Shown here one piece after another: positions 49,689-64,000 of a stretch of DNA of 64,000 nucleotides; position 1 is the first letter of the stretch, and every line of letters starts with the position of its first letter. Source of the stretch: Serilophus lunatus. Lineage: Eukaryota > Chordata > Aves > Passeriformes > Eurylaimidae. Position numbers and translations under genes: made by a program. The notes beneath the pieces are model-generated. The model saw only the letters and a list, made by a program, of their open reading frames with translations. It ran no database searches and had not been told where the DNA came from. The stretch spans positions 1 to 64,000 of the forward strand of contig VXBA01002724.1 in the NCBI GenBank assembly GCA_013399895.1, read 5' to 3'.

Positions 49689-52600
49689 TTAAATCCGAAT
49701 TGGGTTTTACTGTTTTTGCAAGATCATAATAAGAGAGAAACAAAATAAAACCAACAATAATAATAAACCATTGACCTAACTATAAAGTATTTTTGCTTTG
49801 CCTAATCAAAATTTGTGAAAGCCACAGAAGTCTTAACCATGCTAGCATAATCTCTAGACTTGGACCTACTTCAGAGCTTTACTAAAGGACTTCATTGTTC
49901 TTCTAATTAAAATATCAAAATTAAACAAAAAAGGGAGGAAATAAGAGAGAGAATTTGAATAAAGAGGTTTCCAGAGATGTGTAAGGACATTTTTTCAATG
50001 TATTACTCCATAGCAAGAGAAAAATTCAAGAATGAAGACAACAAATCATCATCACTAACAGAAGGAAACTATGCAATGCAAGTTAAACATATTTTGTCAT
50101 CCACACTTTCTTGAAAAAATTTATGTCATATTTTCTTAAGTTCCCTGAATTATTTCAGAGCAAGCCTTGAAGCTTGTGGTTTTAACTTTATTTTTGTCTC
50201 CAAAGCAGCAGTACATATTGTAACATCATTTAAAAGTGCCCTTTTTTCCCAAAGCCTATTTGGGTTGACAGTTACCACTTGTAGATATAACCAAAATTTA
50301 GGACACCAAAGCGCTGAATTTCATGATGAAAAACTTGAAAGTCCTTATTTTAAGAGCCTCTGAAAAGGGATTAAATTTGAATATGAACCTTCTGCTGATT
50401 TTATATTGTCTTTGCTAAATTATCTACTCTGGAGTCACTGTTCAACACCTGTGATAAGGATTTACGGTGGCTAAACCATCATTTAAAGCAAATGTGAATC
50501 TCACTGACATACATTAGAGTGAAAAGCATGAAGCAGCCATTTATTGAAAGCTATTTTTACTGTAACAGAAGTAAATCAAAACACAAGTACATATGTAACA
50601 GCTGTGATGCATCAAATGCATTGTTCCATCCGTTTGAACTTGTTTTGAAATAATGTGCAAGAGTAGGTTATTAGTGTTAGTGGTATGAGAGGGATTTTGA
50701 CTGAAAAATATTTTCTTTACAGAATTAAGTCAGGCTAAACACTAGAACTACCATCTTCCTTTGTTAAACAAAGTAAACCATGCCACTTAGAAGGTTTATT
50801 TTTTTTCTTATTCCTGGAGGTTATTCCTTAAAGTATTTAATGAAAGAAAAATATATTTTTGACATAACTGTAGAAGTTTGATGGTCTTAATTAACATGAG
50901 CTAAATTAAAGCACTCCGTGAAAGACTGTAGCAGAGTGGTATGTTTGGTCCCTTCAGTGCAAGTCACTGTTGATTTAAAGGACAGCTTGCATTCTTTAGC
51001 TAGGATTTGTGAAAGCACATATGAATAATAGAAGAATGCCATTAGTGCAGGTTTGAAAGAGAGCTGAAAGAAGCCAAAAAGACTACAGAAGGAAGCAATG
51101 CAGATTAGATTTCTGGAAGAATTATTTTTCTAACCATAGCTGGAGAGTTAACAATGAAAGCAAAATTTAAAAGCTTTGAACAGTTGTGTGTCTTTACCTG
51201 GATTAGATTATACCATTGTGATAGGAAAATTAGTCAAACAAATTAATCCTGTGTACCTAACCATCACTTGAAACAAAATTAAAAGAATCAAGATGCATTT
51301 ATTTTTAAAATGAAATATTTACATTTAAGATAGAGTTGGCAGTATTTTTAAGGCAGTTCTGCAGGAACTTTGTTAAGATTGGTTTGGAGAAAGGATATTT
51401 GCCCATCCTGTTACATATCTTCATCACTGAAAAATACATTATTAATTTATTTGGGCCTGCTTGTATACCCTGGACTTCAGGAAACAGAATTTTGAAGGAA
51501 ACAGGCTGGGTCAGCTGTAACCAGAATCTATCAGGATGTTACAGTGTGGCTCCAAGAAAGAACGTAACCCAATAAACTACTTCCGTGTGTACCACTTAGT
51601 TGCTGTGGAGTCCTAACCTCCCAGGGAATTAATCTCCCATCAGGCATTGAAAGTCCAAAGCTAGGACATAAACTGTCTCTGGCATTAAAGGCTCCCTGGC
51701 ACAAAAGGATATCAGACGTCTCGGAGGCTGAGCCAGAAATGAAACATTTTGCCTAATGCGCCATATCTAACCCGTATATAACCAAGCAAAAGTGATGACC
51801 ATGGAAGTATTTCCATAGTACCACCCTTACTGAGGACATAAAATTTATCCTTATTGTCTCTGCAATGCCATGCACAGCAGACAAGACCTTTTTGAATAAT
51901 GGAAGCCAGATATAAAAGGCAGGAGAGCAGCACAATTGCCCTATCATAAGAGCTTCTTCTCCCTCTTCTACCTCCAAGAAAATAGTCCTAAGCAAAGATT
52001 TACTCCTCTACTCCCAGAGGAGTCACCCTGGCTTTTATCTGCAGAGGCGGTGATTTTCCATGTAGTCCCACAGCCAGGTTATCCCCATGGGAGGATCTAT
52101 AGATGGGATACTCTCTTGGCAAAGGCAGGACTCCAGAGCATAGTCCCTTGTTTTCCAGGTGTATAGTCTAGCCACCTCCTGAAATAGACATCCCCTATCC
52201 TGCCAGACCAATGTTCAAAAATTGGCTACAATTTTAATTTTTGTGCAGTGCTCCGTCCACGTGGTAGTAGCATGAGATTCTTCTAAGACATCCGTGGGCC
52301 ATCAGATGCCATATAGCTTTGTTTCTGTATTTTAAACAGGATTATGTATTAAAGACTTGATTGAGTTGCTCAAGGGAAGACAGAAAGAGAATAAGTGCAT
52401 CACATTTAGGTTTAAGCTAGGTTGGGCAGAAACTGAATGGGGATTCTTCGCAGAATATGTTTCCATTGTCCACCAAGATTCAGCTCAAGCTCTACTTGGC
52501 AAGTGAGAGCAGGAGGCATCTGAATTATTGGTTTAAATGAAGAACCTGAAATGTAAGGTAATCCAACAGAAACAGGGATCTTCCATGTGGATCTGTATGT

Positions 52601-55047
52601 GTTGACTGACAGATAGCAAGCAAGTAACAAGAAAACTCTTGGTCTTCTAGGTCACAGTGATACTGTAAAATGAAGATTTCAGGGTATAAATTTATAGCTG
52701 TAAATTAGTCAAGAGAATGTATAGTTTATTTGGTGAGATGATAACTTATTCCTTTAGGTATGCAGAATTAGATGAACTGTCTGCTGTCCTCTTTGGCTCC
52801 TTGGGATTTAGCAGAATTATTTTCCCCTTGTTGTCTTTTCATGTTCTATATCATGTAAACTAAAGTAGCACTACATACAATTCTTACGTTTTAATTCCAA
52901 GTGAATAATAAATTTTTTCTAAACTGTTTCATTAGGAATAAATTCACAGAGGTCACAGGGAACTTGCGCTAGTTTTATATCACATAACACCCAGCATCTT
53001 ACCCACTGATAAATCCAATGGTAAAAAGCTGTGGTCAACAGTAACAATAGAAAAAATTTTCTATGGAAGTATCAAAATAATGTTTTGCTACATAATGTAC
53101 ACTCCTATAGAAAGTGTGTCAGAGTTTATATATCTCACAGCAGAGGAATGACAATTAAATTCCCATTCTAGTTTCATGCTAAAGCCTGTTCCAAGTAACT
53201 CAGCTTTAATGGGAACTTACAGATTTGAGTCATGAGGTTGAGGCCACATGTGACCCTTGGCATGACATTTCTCTGTAAGTCATAGTGTCTTGTAAAACCA
53301 TAATCTATGCTGAGCAACAAAAACTGGCACAGCTTTTCCATCCTGGTCTAAAAGACTCAAAAAGCTCAGGTGAACTTTTGATCTCCAGCAAGAGAAGACA
53401 GGCAGTAGAGCTATTAATGTGATGAGTAACTTCTCTCTTTTTTGTAATGCCTGCAGTAACAGTAAGGGTACCATCTTCTTCACAGGCTAGGGGTTCTGGC
53501 CTCTTGGACATCTTTAAAAGAACATTTAATCTACTGTTTCCATTCAACCTATTTACTTCATAATATGTTTCACAAGAAAGCAGACATGAGTTAGACATGC
53601 CATATAATTTACAGGCTAGAAAAGCAACTTTAATTTCATTTCGGGCAAGTAACTTGGTATCTCAAAAGCTATAATCACCTTAGTTGCTTAAATATGAAAA
53701 ACATTAGGCTCTTTGGCGTAATTTAAAAGAACTCCTATCTCAGGATCTCTAACAATGCCAAAAATACCCCAACAAATCTAACAACAACAAAATGAAACAA
53801 AACAAAAGGAAATGCCAGGCAGTAAAATCCACTGCTGGTCATTACTGACCTTACGTCAAACCGATACATTTATATGCGAGGTCTCAGGTTATATATAACT
53901 GATCAGGGAACATGAGAACGTTTCCTTGCTTAACATTTGTCTCCCAGTCCCAGACAATTCCCTGTGAATCAGGACAAAACCCAAATACACTACATCATTC
54001 TCCACTTTCCACAGAAAGGGAACCCAAATACACAGGTCAGGTAAGATGCAAGTCATGCATGGACCGACCACAAACACAGGACATGCATGGTATGCCCTAG
54101 CAAAAAAGTCTACACACAGCCTTGAAACATTAGACTTATTGAAGAAAACTCATTTGGTTTGTAATGTCTGAAGTGCCCTTGAAAAGTGAATTTCTACAGT
54201 ATCAGCTTGTCACAAAACCCAGGCTCTCAGAATGGGGATCTGTAGTAAGAAATCTCACTCAAACAATCATTTGGCCATCAGTATTTGAAAAATTCTTCAA
54301 TATCAACTTTATAGTCAATGAAAAAGAAAGCTAGAAAGCCTTGGAACACTGGCATCCTGGTAGGTACATCCCTAAATTCAGAGATCTAAGCTAATTTAAT
54401 TTTATCCCTTCTTTAACGTATCAAATGACAGAATCTCTTAATAGATGAAATATAATATTAAAGAAAGATAGAAGCTTCAATAAATGCCCAGTGTAATACA
54501 TAAGAAAGCTTCACAAACCACAGTTCTGAGTCCCCAGGATTTCTGAATTCAAAAACACATGAGTTTAAATTTTCAAATCATAATATTATTTCATTACGCT
54601 GAAATATTTAGGATGTCAGTACACTTCTTTTTCAATCTTGGAGACAGCGTGGAAAAAAATATGAGAGACTACCAAAGATATGAGTGGAAAGTATTATAGC
54701 TGTGCATAACAAATAATAATATCATCATTTAAAACTGGCTCTTTTCTGAGCATCTCAAGAGACAATGTTTGCAAATTTCAAAATTAAAGTTTCTGCTGGC
54801 AGTTTTGTTCCATTTTTAATCCTTGCTTCTAGTTATGTCCTGTATCATTGTAACCCTACTACATCTAAAGTTAAAGGGTTACTAACAGCTTCACTTCAAC
54901 ACATTGAAAAGAAAAAGGCTCTTTTCTTTTTGTCTGATCTCGGAAAGAGTTTTTAATTCGTCCCTTATCTAGATGCATTATTTATAAATATGTATTATTC
55001 AGTACCTAGTTTGTTGATGGACCAAAAGAATTTTGGATCACACTTAC

Positions 55048-55081
55048 AGCTGCTCAGAGAAAATAGCTGCTCAGAGAAAAT
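55048..55081. repeat. 17-bp direct tandem duplication
   Basis: AGCTGCTCAGAGAAAAT occurs twice in a row without a mismatch, which suggests a recent replication-slippage event. Confidence 0.92.
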
Positions 55082-57632
55082 TACTTTCTCACATACATCA
55101 CTAACATCATCACTGAAAAAGTTATTTTTGCTGAGTATGGAGTCAAAACCTCAAGGATATCTGCTCAAAATACAAATGTGTGTATTCCCAGTATTAGGAA
55201 AAAACTAATAGAAATCTAGGAATAGTTTCCTTAGAAATCGAAGGCAAATTTACTGGGCTTGGGTCAAATCAATATTGTTGCCAGAAAAAGTATTCTGGAG
55301 ACACTGTTTTAGCAACAAGGTTTTTTGCAAAGTTCTACTGGAAGATTTCTAGTTAAAGGTCACCTCTATGTTCAGTACAAGAATATCGGAATATCAGTGC
55401 AAGAATATCAGGTTTTCCCCTGCTAAATTAAAATAGTGGAGAGGAAAGGTCTGTCTATTGAGAAGAAAATTCAGCATATACTAAGGAAAGAAGGCTTTCT
55501 TTTAAATTTTACTTTCTTTTTGCTTAATTTGGTACGGCCAGTATGAAATTCAAATTAAGATGTGAAAGGTTTTCAGGAAAATCCATGATGCTTCATTGAG
55601 TGGCACTTCCCAGTATGTAAATGACAATTTAAACTTTCTTTTTTTCTTTTGCTATCTTACTGTTGTCAAAAACCCTGGGGAATGTATCCATCACCTAAAG
55701 CCCTTAAGGAATTTCAGCCATTTGCTGAGTACACACAGCAGTACACAGTTAGCACTTGTTTTGTGTGGTGCACAGTTACCTCTCTTCTCAAACGCAGCAA
55801 TATACTTTATGTCTACATACATCTACACTCCACTATAGAGGCGTTTGGTAACATTAACAAAGTGTCCAAAATGGAACGAGACAGATTCCCAATAAGCCTT
55901 ATAACTCAGTGACCTGCTGTAACTGGCACACATGGGCTTATTCTCTCTTTTCCATTAAACAGCTCTCCTAGAGAACTCTTGCCAGAGCATCAGTTAAATC
56001 AGTTCAATCCTTCTGCTTTGTTTCTTTTCTGACCCATGACTTTCAGGGAATTTTAGTGTGGACCTATAGAGCTCTGCTATTTCAGTCCAAGTGCAGGTTC
56101 AGGGGAATGACTAAGCATGGTGTTTTGGTGGTTATCCTGAAAGGATCAGTACCTGAGGGATCTGTTTGCGCAGTGAAATGGGTTATGGTGAATGATCCCC
56201 TAGTCCAGCATCGTCCAAGCTTCTTACAAGTCAGATTCACTACACTCAGTAGTGAATTTGGCTTCTTTGCTCCTGCTGCAGACTAGCCACTTTCCAAGGC
56301 ATCCTACCGTCTAAGGAGTCCTACTACTCTGCTATGAGTCATGGGGATTCATGGTTTTCTTTACAGATACTGGAATTGTAAGAGCCCATTACTTCTTCTA
56401 CCCAATGTACCACGGCTCTGTCTCTCTGTGTTTGTTAGCATGGGGACATATTAACAGTTTATTTAGTTCTAAATACTTGACCCCACTGGTTCTGTAAGTT
56501 TTTGAGCAGTACAGCTATCCTTGATTTTTGTTTTTTATTAAACTAAAAAAAGTTAGGCAACAACAGCCCATGCTTCTGAGGTGTCACTGTAAACTGTGTA
56601 ACTGCACTGTGTAACTGTGCAATTCCATAAGTATTTAACTGATTTTGACTTTACTTTCTGCCAGCTTGTTTGATAGGACAACAGGAACCTGCACATTACC
56701 ATCTATTCCTATAATAATAAGGAAGATTAGGTACTCTTCATCATATTTTGAGGATTAGGAAATCTATTTTTTAAAAATGGACCAATTATGTAGTATTTGG
56801 CCTTTTGTAGTACAAAAGTCTGTAAAGAAAGAGCTCACCTCTCCAGCACAATTGTCCTCAATTACTTCCCTCAGAGTTCTTTGACTCTGTGTTACTAAAA
56901 CATACCCTTAGTTCTTCTTCCTTGTGAAAAGGTGAATTCCCTTGGCTTTATACACTTACTTTTCTGTCTTTGCTTTAGGAAGGGATAGGAGAGGGATGCA
57001 AGATGAACTGGACTAGAGTTGTTAACTGTTTCTATCACTCTTTCTGCAATAGTCTTTCTACAATAGCTTCTGCACTTGAAATTAAAGTGTCTAAAACTTG
57101 CAGAATGCTTTCCAGAGCTCAGTTTATGAATAGGCAGATAATATTGCTTTGCAAGAGAAGAATCTGTGCCTGCCAGCTTGCAATATTATAAAATTTGTTA
57201 AGAGTTTTAGCTTGTTTTCCCAAATGCTGTGCATTGTCTTGTTTTGTGTGGCCTGAGCACACTCAGCTACCTGCCCTAGTTTCTTGTGGAGCCTGGGACT
57301 AGAACCCCACCTGCCCTGTCTTCTTCCACCCCACTGAGATATTCTGTGAGCCTAACTCCGAGTCCTGCTCATGAGCTGTATACAGAGACTAATTTTGCTT
57401 GACAGGCACTAATATTTACCTCTTACTACAGCTCCAGTATGCTTTGCTCTGAACCAACACACAGAGTGTATTTCTGCAGCCATCTTCACAGTGTTTCCCC
57501 TATCTATTTGGTTTGGGTTATGGCAGTGTACATGCTGAACTCCTTACAGATGAAACAGTGTCCTCACTGTGCTTATGGATGGTCAGTCAAAAGGCCCAGA
57601 CTACAACTAGATCAAAGCAAAACTTCTGAACA

Positions 57633-57689
57633 CTGCAGCACAGGCATCACGCTGCAGCACAGGCACCACACTGCAGCATTGGCAGAGGA
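57633..57689. repeat. 19-bp tandem repeat, about 2.5 units
   Basis: Units begin at 57633, 57652 and 57671 with CTGCAGCA. The first two units differ by about three bases and the third diverges after CTGCAGCA. Confidence 0.85.
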
Positions 57690-60328
57690 GCTCCTATTTA
57701 ACCACCTTTCTGGCTAACTTATTCTTCTCTTGCTAATCCTGATGCCAGCCCACTTGGTTTGTTACCAAGGATACAATTTACCTCTTGCACATGCAGTAGC
57801 CTCTCTCATAATTTTAAATTTTTTACAAGCTGCTCTCAGAGTCTTTGATCCTTACTTAAATACTTTTTTGTGCCATTTCACATTTAATGATATTGTTTCC
57901 TTTGCCTGAACTGTCTGAAAAATCACAATATGTCAAGTACTTTAGCAGTAATTAAAAAAAAAAAAATGTTCCATTCCTGGTTTAAGTAGTTTCAGCATGA
58001 TCAGGTGTCAGCAGCTTCCAGTTTCTCTCCAAATTTCAGGGGGATCAGAGTCAGAAGTGTCCCCATTTCCACTGTTCACACCAGATGAAAGTCAGCAGCT
58101 ACTTAAAGACCATAAGACACTCTCCACCTTCCCAAGGTGCTGGAAGGACCTGGAGAGTTGATATTCCTCTAAGGGGTTCATGAAGTCCAGCATCTTTTTT
58201 GCCAGATGGCCCTACATACAGGGCAAGAAACCAGCAGTTGTGGGTTTGAGAGAGGGTTAAAAGGGAAAGCTGCCTCTTTCCTGCTAAGATTTCAATCTTT
58301 CATGACAAAGTGTCAAAGTTGGCTTGAGATTCTACAAGAAACAAACCAAACAAAATTACCAGATCTTGGAAGTGCTGGAAGGTGTTTACAACCATTGGTC
58401 ACTCCATATAAAAGGTTTCAGCCTTAAACTTCACCAAACTGGATCAAGCTGGTGACAGTGCCTCAGGTGAGAGGGTGAGAATGCATGTCATGGAAGGCAC
58501 AAGACACACATCTCACATGGGTGAAAAAAGGCAGAAGATGCACAGACATGCTGCCACTCTGACAACAGGCTGAGAGAAACAGGTCTCCAGCAAAGGCTGA
58601 CAACGAGCACTGCGTGCCAACATCAGCCTCCATCCTGCGGGAGTAGCACTATGCATAAAGCCACAAACTGTGGATGGCTCATCTGCATGCATGTGAGGCA
58701 AAGTACTGATTAGCAGCTTCAGATTTTTCATTCTGAATCTCAGCTGGGCTAGTGTACAAAGACAGAAATATAACAGCCTAAAAATAGCTGTCAAAAGCAG
58801 AAGCTGGAAGCCAGTATAGTGTCTGGGGTTATTCAGACTTGTCAATGTGTTATGAGAGTCTAGGGAATTATAGAGCTAACTCTCTTAAGGCATTCCTCCT
58901 TAGGCAAAGAGTAAAGCTCCTGCATTAGGAAATTAAAGCATCATATTGGAACCTAATCGTCTCAGCAGTTTGAAAAAGAGCTTAATACCTTGACTTTAAT
59001 TTTATTATTTCCTCTTGATTAAAAGGAAAATGAATTACATATCTGTGTGACTAGAACTGATTCAGACAGTATAGGAAAGGAAGTAAAAGTCAGTTTTGTG
59101 GATTTTTTTAGTCTAAAGTTACTCTTTCTTGATTTACATATCCCAGAAATGGATTGCATTACAAAAGCAAGGGCTGACATGCTTTGCTTTAGTACCTCAG
59201 TTCATGTATAGCAACACGTTTTATAGAAGAGACTGCAGCACCCCAGTTAAAATGACTGGCTAAAGTGCACCCCTCTAACAACCATCTCTCTACTACACAC
59301 TAGAAGAATTGAAAGAAATTAAAGATTCTTGCTTTCTCTAGCTAGAGGGAATGTCCAAAGTAAACCATAGGCTGCCAGCAACTCTCCTTTTAAGGTTTTA
59401 CCCAGGCTCATCCAAAGCTCCCAGGGTTTGACTTCCTTTTGGTTTACTTACCTAACGAAGTTACATAGAATGCATCTGTGCACAAACTTGAACTGGCCAG
59501 TGACTCACTGACAACTCATCCTGTGGCCAAACACAGCATTAGCTCTTCATTCTGCAGTGCTTCAAGCCTCCCCCGCACAGCTTTGAATGCAGTTCTCTGC
59601 AGGAGCACAGGCCCTGGCTCCCACCGCTGCCCTTCCCATTTGAGGTGGGATTCAGTGTAACTCCATATTTCCATTGTCCTAAAACAGTTTCTGTGTTCAA
59701 GCTTTCTTAACAAGCATCAGCAAACATTGCAGTGAAATTCCAGGACGATGTAGCTGTGTCTGCTTCACTTCAGAGAATTTCAGGAGCCACTGTTGAAACT
59801 GTGGAAACAAACAAAGATCTCTTTAAAAGGACTGACTTATATTACTGTTAAATGCAGATTGACCGCCATTAATCCACAGAAAAATGGTACAAATCTCTTG
59901 CAATAAGAAAATAAGTGTAGAGGAAATAGCAGCTTTGCAAAATTGAAACCTGTGTTTAATTTTCTAACAGGGAAAGTTTATGAACCTGATTCCTATAATT
60001 AATTCCTACACACACAGTTCTCTATCCTGAGTTCCATCCAATACAAACATTGGTTTTCCAGCGAGGGAGAAACCTGTGATATATACCACAGCTAGAAGAC
60101 CAAGCACAAGGAAGGAGTGCACACTACCCAGATGGTGCAGACTGCACAAGACTGTCTTGCTGTCTCTCCCATAAGAATTGTGTATTAGTAGATAGATCCT
60201 AATCTAAGACAAGAATTAGGAAACAATGGTGTCTTGGCCAGATATGACCTGCAAATTCATTTTATATAACCTCTGACATCTTTATTTTCTGACATACATT
60301 GTGCCTATGAAAAGAATATACAGTTCTC

Positions 60329-60359
<31 letters not shown>

Positions 60360-60376
60360 CAGATAGATAGATAGAT
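60329..60376. repeat. (GATA)n microsatellite
   Basis: Twelve tetranucleotide units, all GATA-type except one GACA interruption. Likely polymorphic. Confidence 0.95.
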
Positions 60377-61174
60377 TTATTAAATTAAGTTTACCCCTTT
60401 CTTCCCAACAGGGTGTTTGTTTCTCATTAATTCTTGTGTTGTTACTGTCATGCCTTCATCTTTCTCTTGTGCTTTCATTACTCCTTTCCATTACATTTTT
60501 CCTCTTGATATTTGCATTCTAAGCTGGATGCAAAACAAAAACATTTATTTTCAGTTTATTAAAAACATTAAAAATATTTATAGAAAGTAAATTCTCCCCA
60601 TATTAAATCAACTTGTTATTTATAACACTAAACACTGAAGATAACAGTTTATCTTTAAAAAGTTCTAAAACCAGTGGAGTTTTCTTGCAACATTCATTTG
60701 TCATTGACATTATCCCTGTTACAAAAAGCAAAGTAACTATAAATAAACTAATCGATATCTTAAAAGGGAATGCTATTAGAGCTAGTTATGGAGTGCTTGG
60801 GTTATCACTCCTGGGGCTATACAGCAGTAAGACCCTTATTAAAGTTGTATTTTCTGAGATCTCAGTGAAGTGCATCAAACTCCAAAGATATAATCCAGAG
60901 CTTGCATTTTTAATACTTTATACACTTGCTTACGTGTAATTAGAAAATATCCCTTTTACCTGTTGCAGTCTGTCTCTCAAAGAGGAGGTTTGTCAAATAT
61001 TCTCCTAGAGAGATGTATATTCATATCAGTCAATGAACAACTGGGTCTAGGTGCAAAGGACCAGATAATAAATCTAAATGACTGAGGTCTGCCAATAATT
61101 TGTTACTTTATGACTTTGGGCAAGATATTTCATTCTTCTTTATGTACCTATGTAAAGTCAACTGTGACTGCCTG

Positions 61175-61231
61175 CTAATACTATATGAAATAGCTAATAC
61201 TATATTAAATAGCTAATACTATATTAAATAT
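61175..61231. repeat. 19-bp tandem repeat, three units
   Basis: CTAATACTATATTAAATAG-type units begin at 61175, 61194 and 61213. The first has TG where the others have TT, and the last ends TAT instead of TAG. The near identity suggests recent expansion. Confidence 0.92.
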
Positions 61232-64000
61232 TTAAATAATGTTTGGTATAACAAAGTTAATTCTAAGATCTCAAATGCTGAGATCAAAATCAAACTGAAA
61301 ATACATGCTTGCTTTTCATCTATGGGAAAAAAAAGAAATCATACTGTATGCAGAACAAGACCCCATCACTTTGCATGTTTAAAGACTGTCTCTTTAGCTG
61401 TATGATTTATTTAGAAAGGAAAAATGTTCTGGATAAGCAACCCACTCTTCAGGAATATTAATAGTATTCACTACGAGGCAAGACAAATCCATAGGGCTGT
61501 AAGTGAACCTTAATTTAAGGCCAAAGCCATCCCTCTAGTTATTGCTTGCAAAATGTGAAAAACAGAGGAGTTGCACATTTTTTTTCTAGTCTGTTTCTCT
61601 TTCAGATGTTTTAAATTATTTGACTAGCCTAGGCTCAATGCATGCACTCGTAGATGAGCTTATTTCCAGTTGGTTTCTCCCAGTCTTTCTAATGGTAGGA
61701 ATTCTCTTCCGTATACAAACCATCCTTTAAGTCTAAAGAAAAACATTGGCTAAGCAATGTCGGTTTTATGATGCTATTTATTACCAGCTATATAATCCCA
61801 GTTTGAGGCAAGGATTATTCAGCACTTACTGACAGGTAATCCACTCAGATCACTACTTTACCAAGTGAGGACAGCACAAGATTGTATCAATTTAATAATT
61901 TTAGTTCCCATATCCATTTTACAGAAGAAAACTACAGAGTGAGACTAACGGGTGATTTCAATAATGAATAAGTTTCTTTTAGCTGTCATGTTGAAAACCA
62001 TGAGGTGAAAAGTAGGGAACCCAAATTATCAAGATCATTCAGAACTACATGGCAATTGGCAGCATCAAGCATCTCCAGAGTTTCTCCAGCATCTGGAGAA
62101 TCAGAGTCACTTCACATATCAGCCCTCAGCAAATCAGACCAGTGAAACTGAGTATTAATGAAAATTCAGAATAATGTAGTACACTGAGATCTGCTCAGCT
62201 ACATCAAGCACATTTCTTACTGAAAGTGATAGAAATAGTCTCCTAATTGCTGAATTTACAATCTGAATTGCCACATAACTTAGGAAGTAAGGGACCCAAT
62301 AGCATAGGACACAAATATCCTCAGCACCTTTTCTTAGTTTTCAAGCACATGTTTTTCTAAACAGGTCAGACACCACCCATATGGCTCCTCAGCTAGTGTC
62401 ACTGAGCATACTATGGGATATGTGTTGTGATCATCTGCCTTGTTCATGACCTCAGCCACAGAAAAGAGTTAAAACCCAAGTGGACTACTTTTACAAACAT
62501 TCCCACAAAAGTTGAAATACATGAAATCACTGGAAGACCGAACTTGTAAGTGACAAAGAAACAGCAACTTGGCATTTGCAGAATATAACATGCTGACATG
62601 GATAAAGAGAAACTTCCTTGTAGGACTAGGGAGACAGACTTGAACTGCTGAAAAAATTCCACTCCTACCCATCCTCATAGAAGAAATGCAGCACTAAACA
62701 ACTTATCCCTATCTCTACAATATATTTTTTTAAAATATTTTTTTTAATAACTGGGATGAATATATTATTCATAGGGTGACTGGCCGTATTCTCCTAGCAC
62801 TAACTCTGCTATGTAGGCAAACCTCTCACACTGAATATTTTAGGGAGGGGCTTATTTGGAGAAGGAGAGTGGGGAGGGATAAAGAAAACTAATAAATCCA
62901 GCAGTCCCACACAATTATCTCCTAAAAAAGGTCAAAGTGTAACTGCCCTGAAAAATCCAGGCCATGTCTTGCCTGAATTCCTCACATTTGCAGAATTCCA
63001 GACATGATTAGAAGACCATTAATGACTGGGGAAAGCATTGACCATATGCAATGCAAACAGCGATTGACAAAACCATTGCCAAGTTTATGTCCTATGGATT
63101 TACACTTTCTTAAGTGAAATGGTTCTGATAAGCAAAGCCATGGCAGCTAAGGAAAGCAAGGCAAGGCAAAGGAGTTCTTTGGTGAGTTGTCTCCCTTGGG
63201 CTGCCAGGTCGTGCAGGAGATTCTGCAAGGATGAAGTCATTGAGTTAAGAGAAGGTCCTCAGCATGGGAATGACACAACTTTATTATCATCAGTCTCCAG
63301 TCTGAGAGGAAACCATCATACCAGCTGGGGAGTTATCTGTACCTTCTCCTAAGCTTTTCTCCTCTTCTCTCACTCCTTCACTAAAGCACCTTATCAAAGA
63401 AAACACAAACAAACCCCAATTTAGACTAGAAGAATTTTTTTTTCCTCAGAAAAAGAACTACAGAATTTCAGACTTCTTATGTCTGGTGATGAGAACATGA
63501 AGAGAACATTTCACAGTGTGTGGTGAACATAAATTTTTAATTTAAAGCATGTGTTCATGAAAAAAATTCTTTCTGGCACAGGCTAAAACAGTTACAGAAT
63601 CCTGCAAAACCCGTACCAGTCATATACATACTGATGTGACAGGAGGCAAGCTGTCACCAGCTAGAAGGTACTCTTAAATTAATGTGTATGGAGATAATTC
63701 ATTGACTGCATTCAACTTTTATATATTATGTCAAAGAACCGATTTTCTTAAGTGACATAACTACCAGGAGACACACAGTAACATATTAAGATATTGTCTA
63801 CAGTTCACAGTTTGCATCTCTACAAAAGAAAGAGTCTGAGGTATAGAAAATATCTCCAATAGGCAGACATAAAACTGAGCTTAACAAGAAGATGACTGAC
63901 AGATGACATGGCTGCACAGTTATGTCATGGAGAAAAATAGCAGGGTCATTAATTGAAGACCATAATCCTCAGTGGTCAGAAGCTGGTGCCAGATAAATTA

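Larger units (their letters stand above)
42300..53000. other. Unique AT-rich non-coding DNA
   Basis: No gene or interspersed repeat recognised. It contains microsatellites at 42592-42608 (AAT)n and 44244-44274 (AAAT)n, and poly-A tracts at 45691-45711 and 49674-49688. The patch at 44540-44790 is richer in GC than its surroundings, with frames open on both strands (44407-44679 plus, 44423-44731 minus) and a short GTAACCAGT direct repeat near 44520. I could not assign it. A short CTCGAG-based inverted repeat sits near 48858-48875. Confidence 0.5.
53001..64000. other. Unique AT-rich non-coding DNA
   Basis: No gene, RNA gene or interspersed repeat recognised. Small tandem repeats at 55048, 57633, 60329 and 61175 are listed separately, and a 13-base A run occurs at 57954-57966. 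Open frames such as 60613-60939 (108 codons) and 58513-58845 on the minus strand (110 codons) show no recognisable domain and no splice context. Confidence 0.5.

Overview
This window looks like AT-rich, gene-poor nuclear DNA from a bird. The best evidence is two CR1 (chicken repeat 1) LINE remnants. Their 3' ends carry the avian-type 'ttggact(a/c)gatgacc...ctatgatt' tail. Two LTR-like blocks of the kind scattered through bird genomes point the same way. I found no rRNA, tRNA, CRISPR array, operon or intact protein-coding gene. Almost all open frames of 60-150 codons are chance frames: they resemble no family I recognise, overlap on both strands, or sit in repeats. The window is most likely intergenic or inside a very long intron.

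Layout. 1-17.9 kb: unique DNA with a few small structures (a TTGCA cluster at 4.4 kb, paired hairpins at 6.65 kb, a TGACAG cluster at 11.75 kb). 17.9-18.5 kb: a probable minus-strand solo LTR containing an 11-bp minisatellite. 18.5-28.6 kb: unique DNA, a CR1 3' tail at 23.6 kb, a candidate exon-like block at 25.0 kb and a near-perfect 19-bp-stem palindrome at 28.15 kb. 28.7-29.56 kb: a GC-rich minus-strand LTR-like repeat built of about ten ~45-bp units. 29.6-37.9 kb: unique DNA, a GACA/GATA microsatellite and an AT-rich block that may be conserved non-coding sequence. 38.0-39.67 kb: a dead CR1 with a suspicious exact 234-bp duplication around a single N. 39.93-42.30 kb: a hAT-superfamily DNA transposon with matching 16-bp terminal inverted repeats and an exact 8-bp target-site duplication. 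42.3-64 kb: unique DNA with microsatellites and short tandem repeats.

The most informative element is the hAT transposon. Its visible transposase half reads like the Charlie8/GTF2IRD2-type lineage. Two in-frame TGA stops, two frameshifts and an Arg-to-Cys change in the conserved R-W motif have disabled it, and a 558-base assembly gap hides the N-terminal half. Nothing here acts together as a pathway. The window records transposition, decay and two assembly defects (the N gap and the N-joined duplication).
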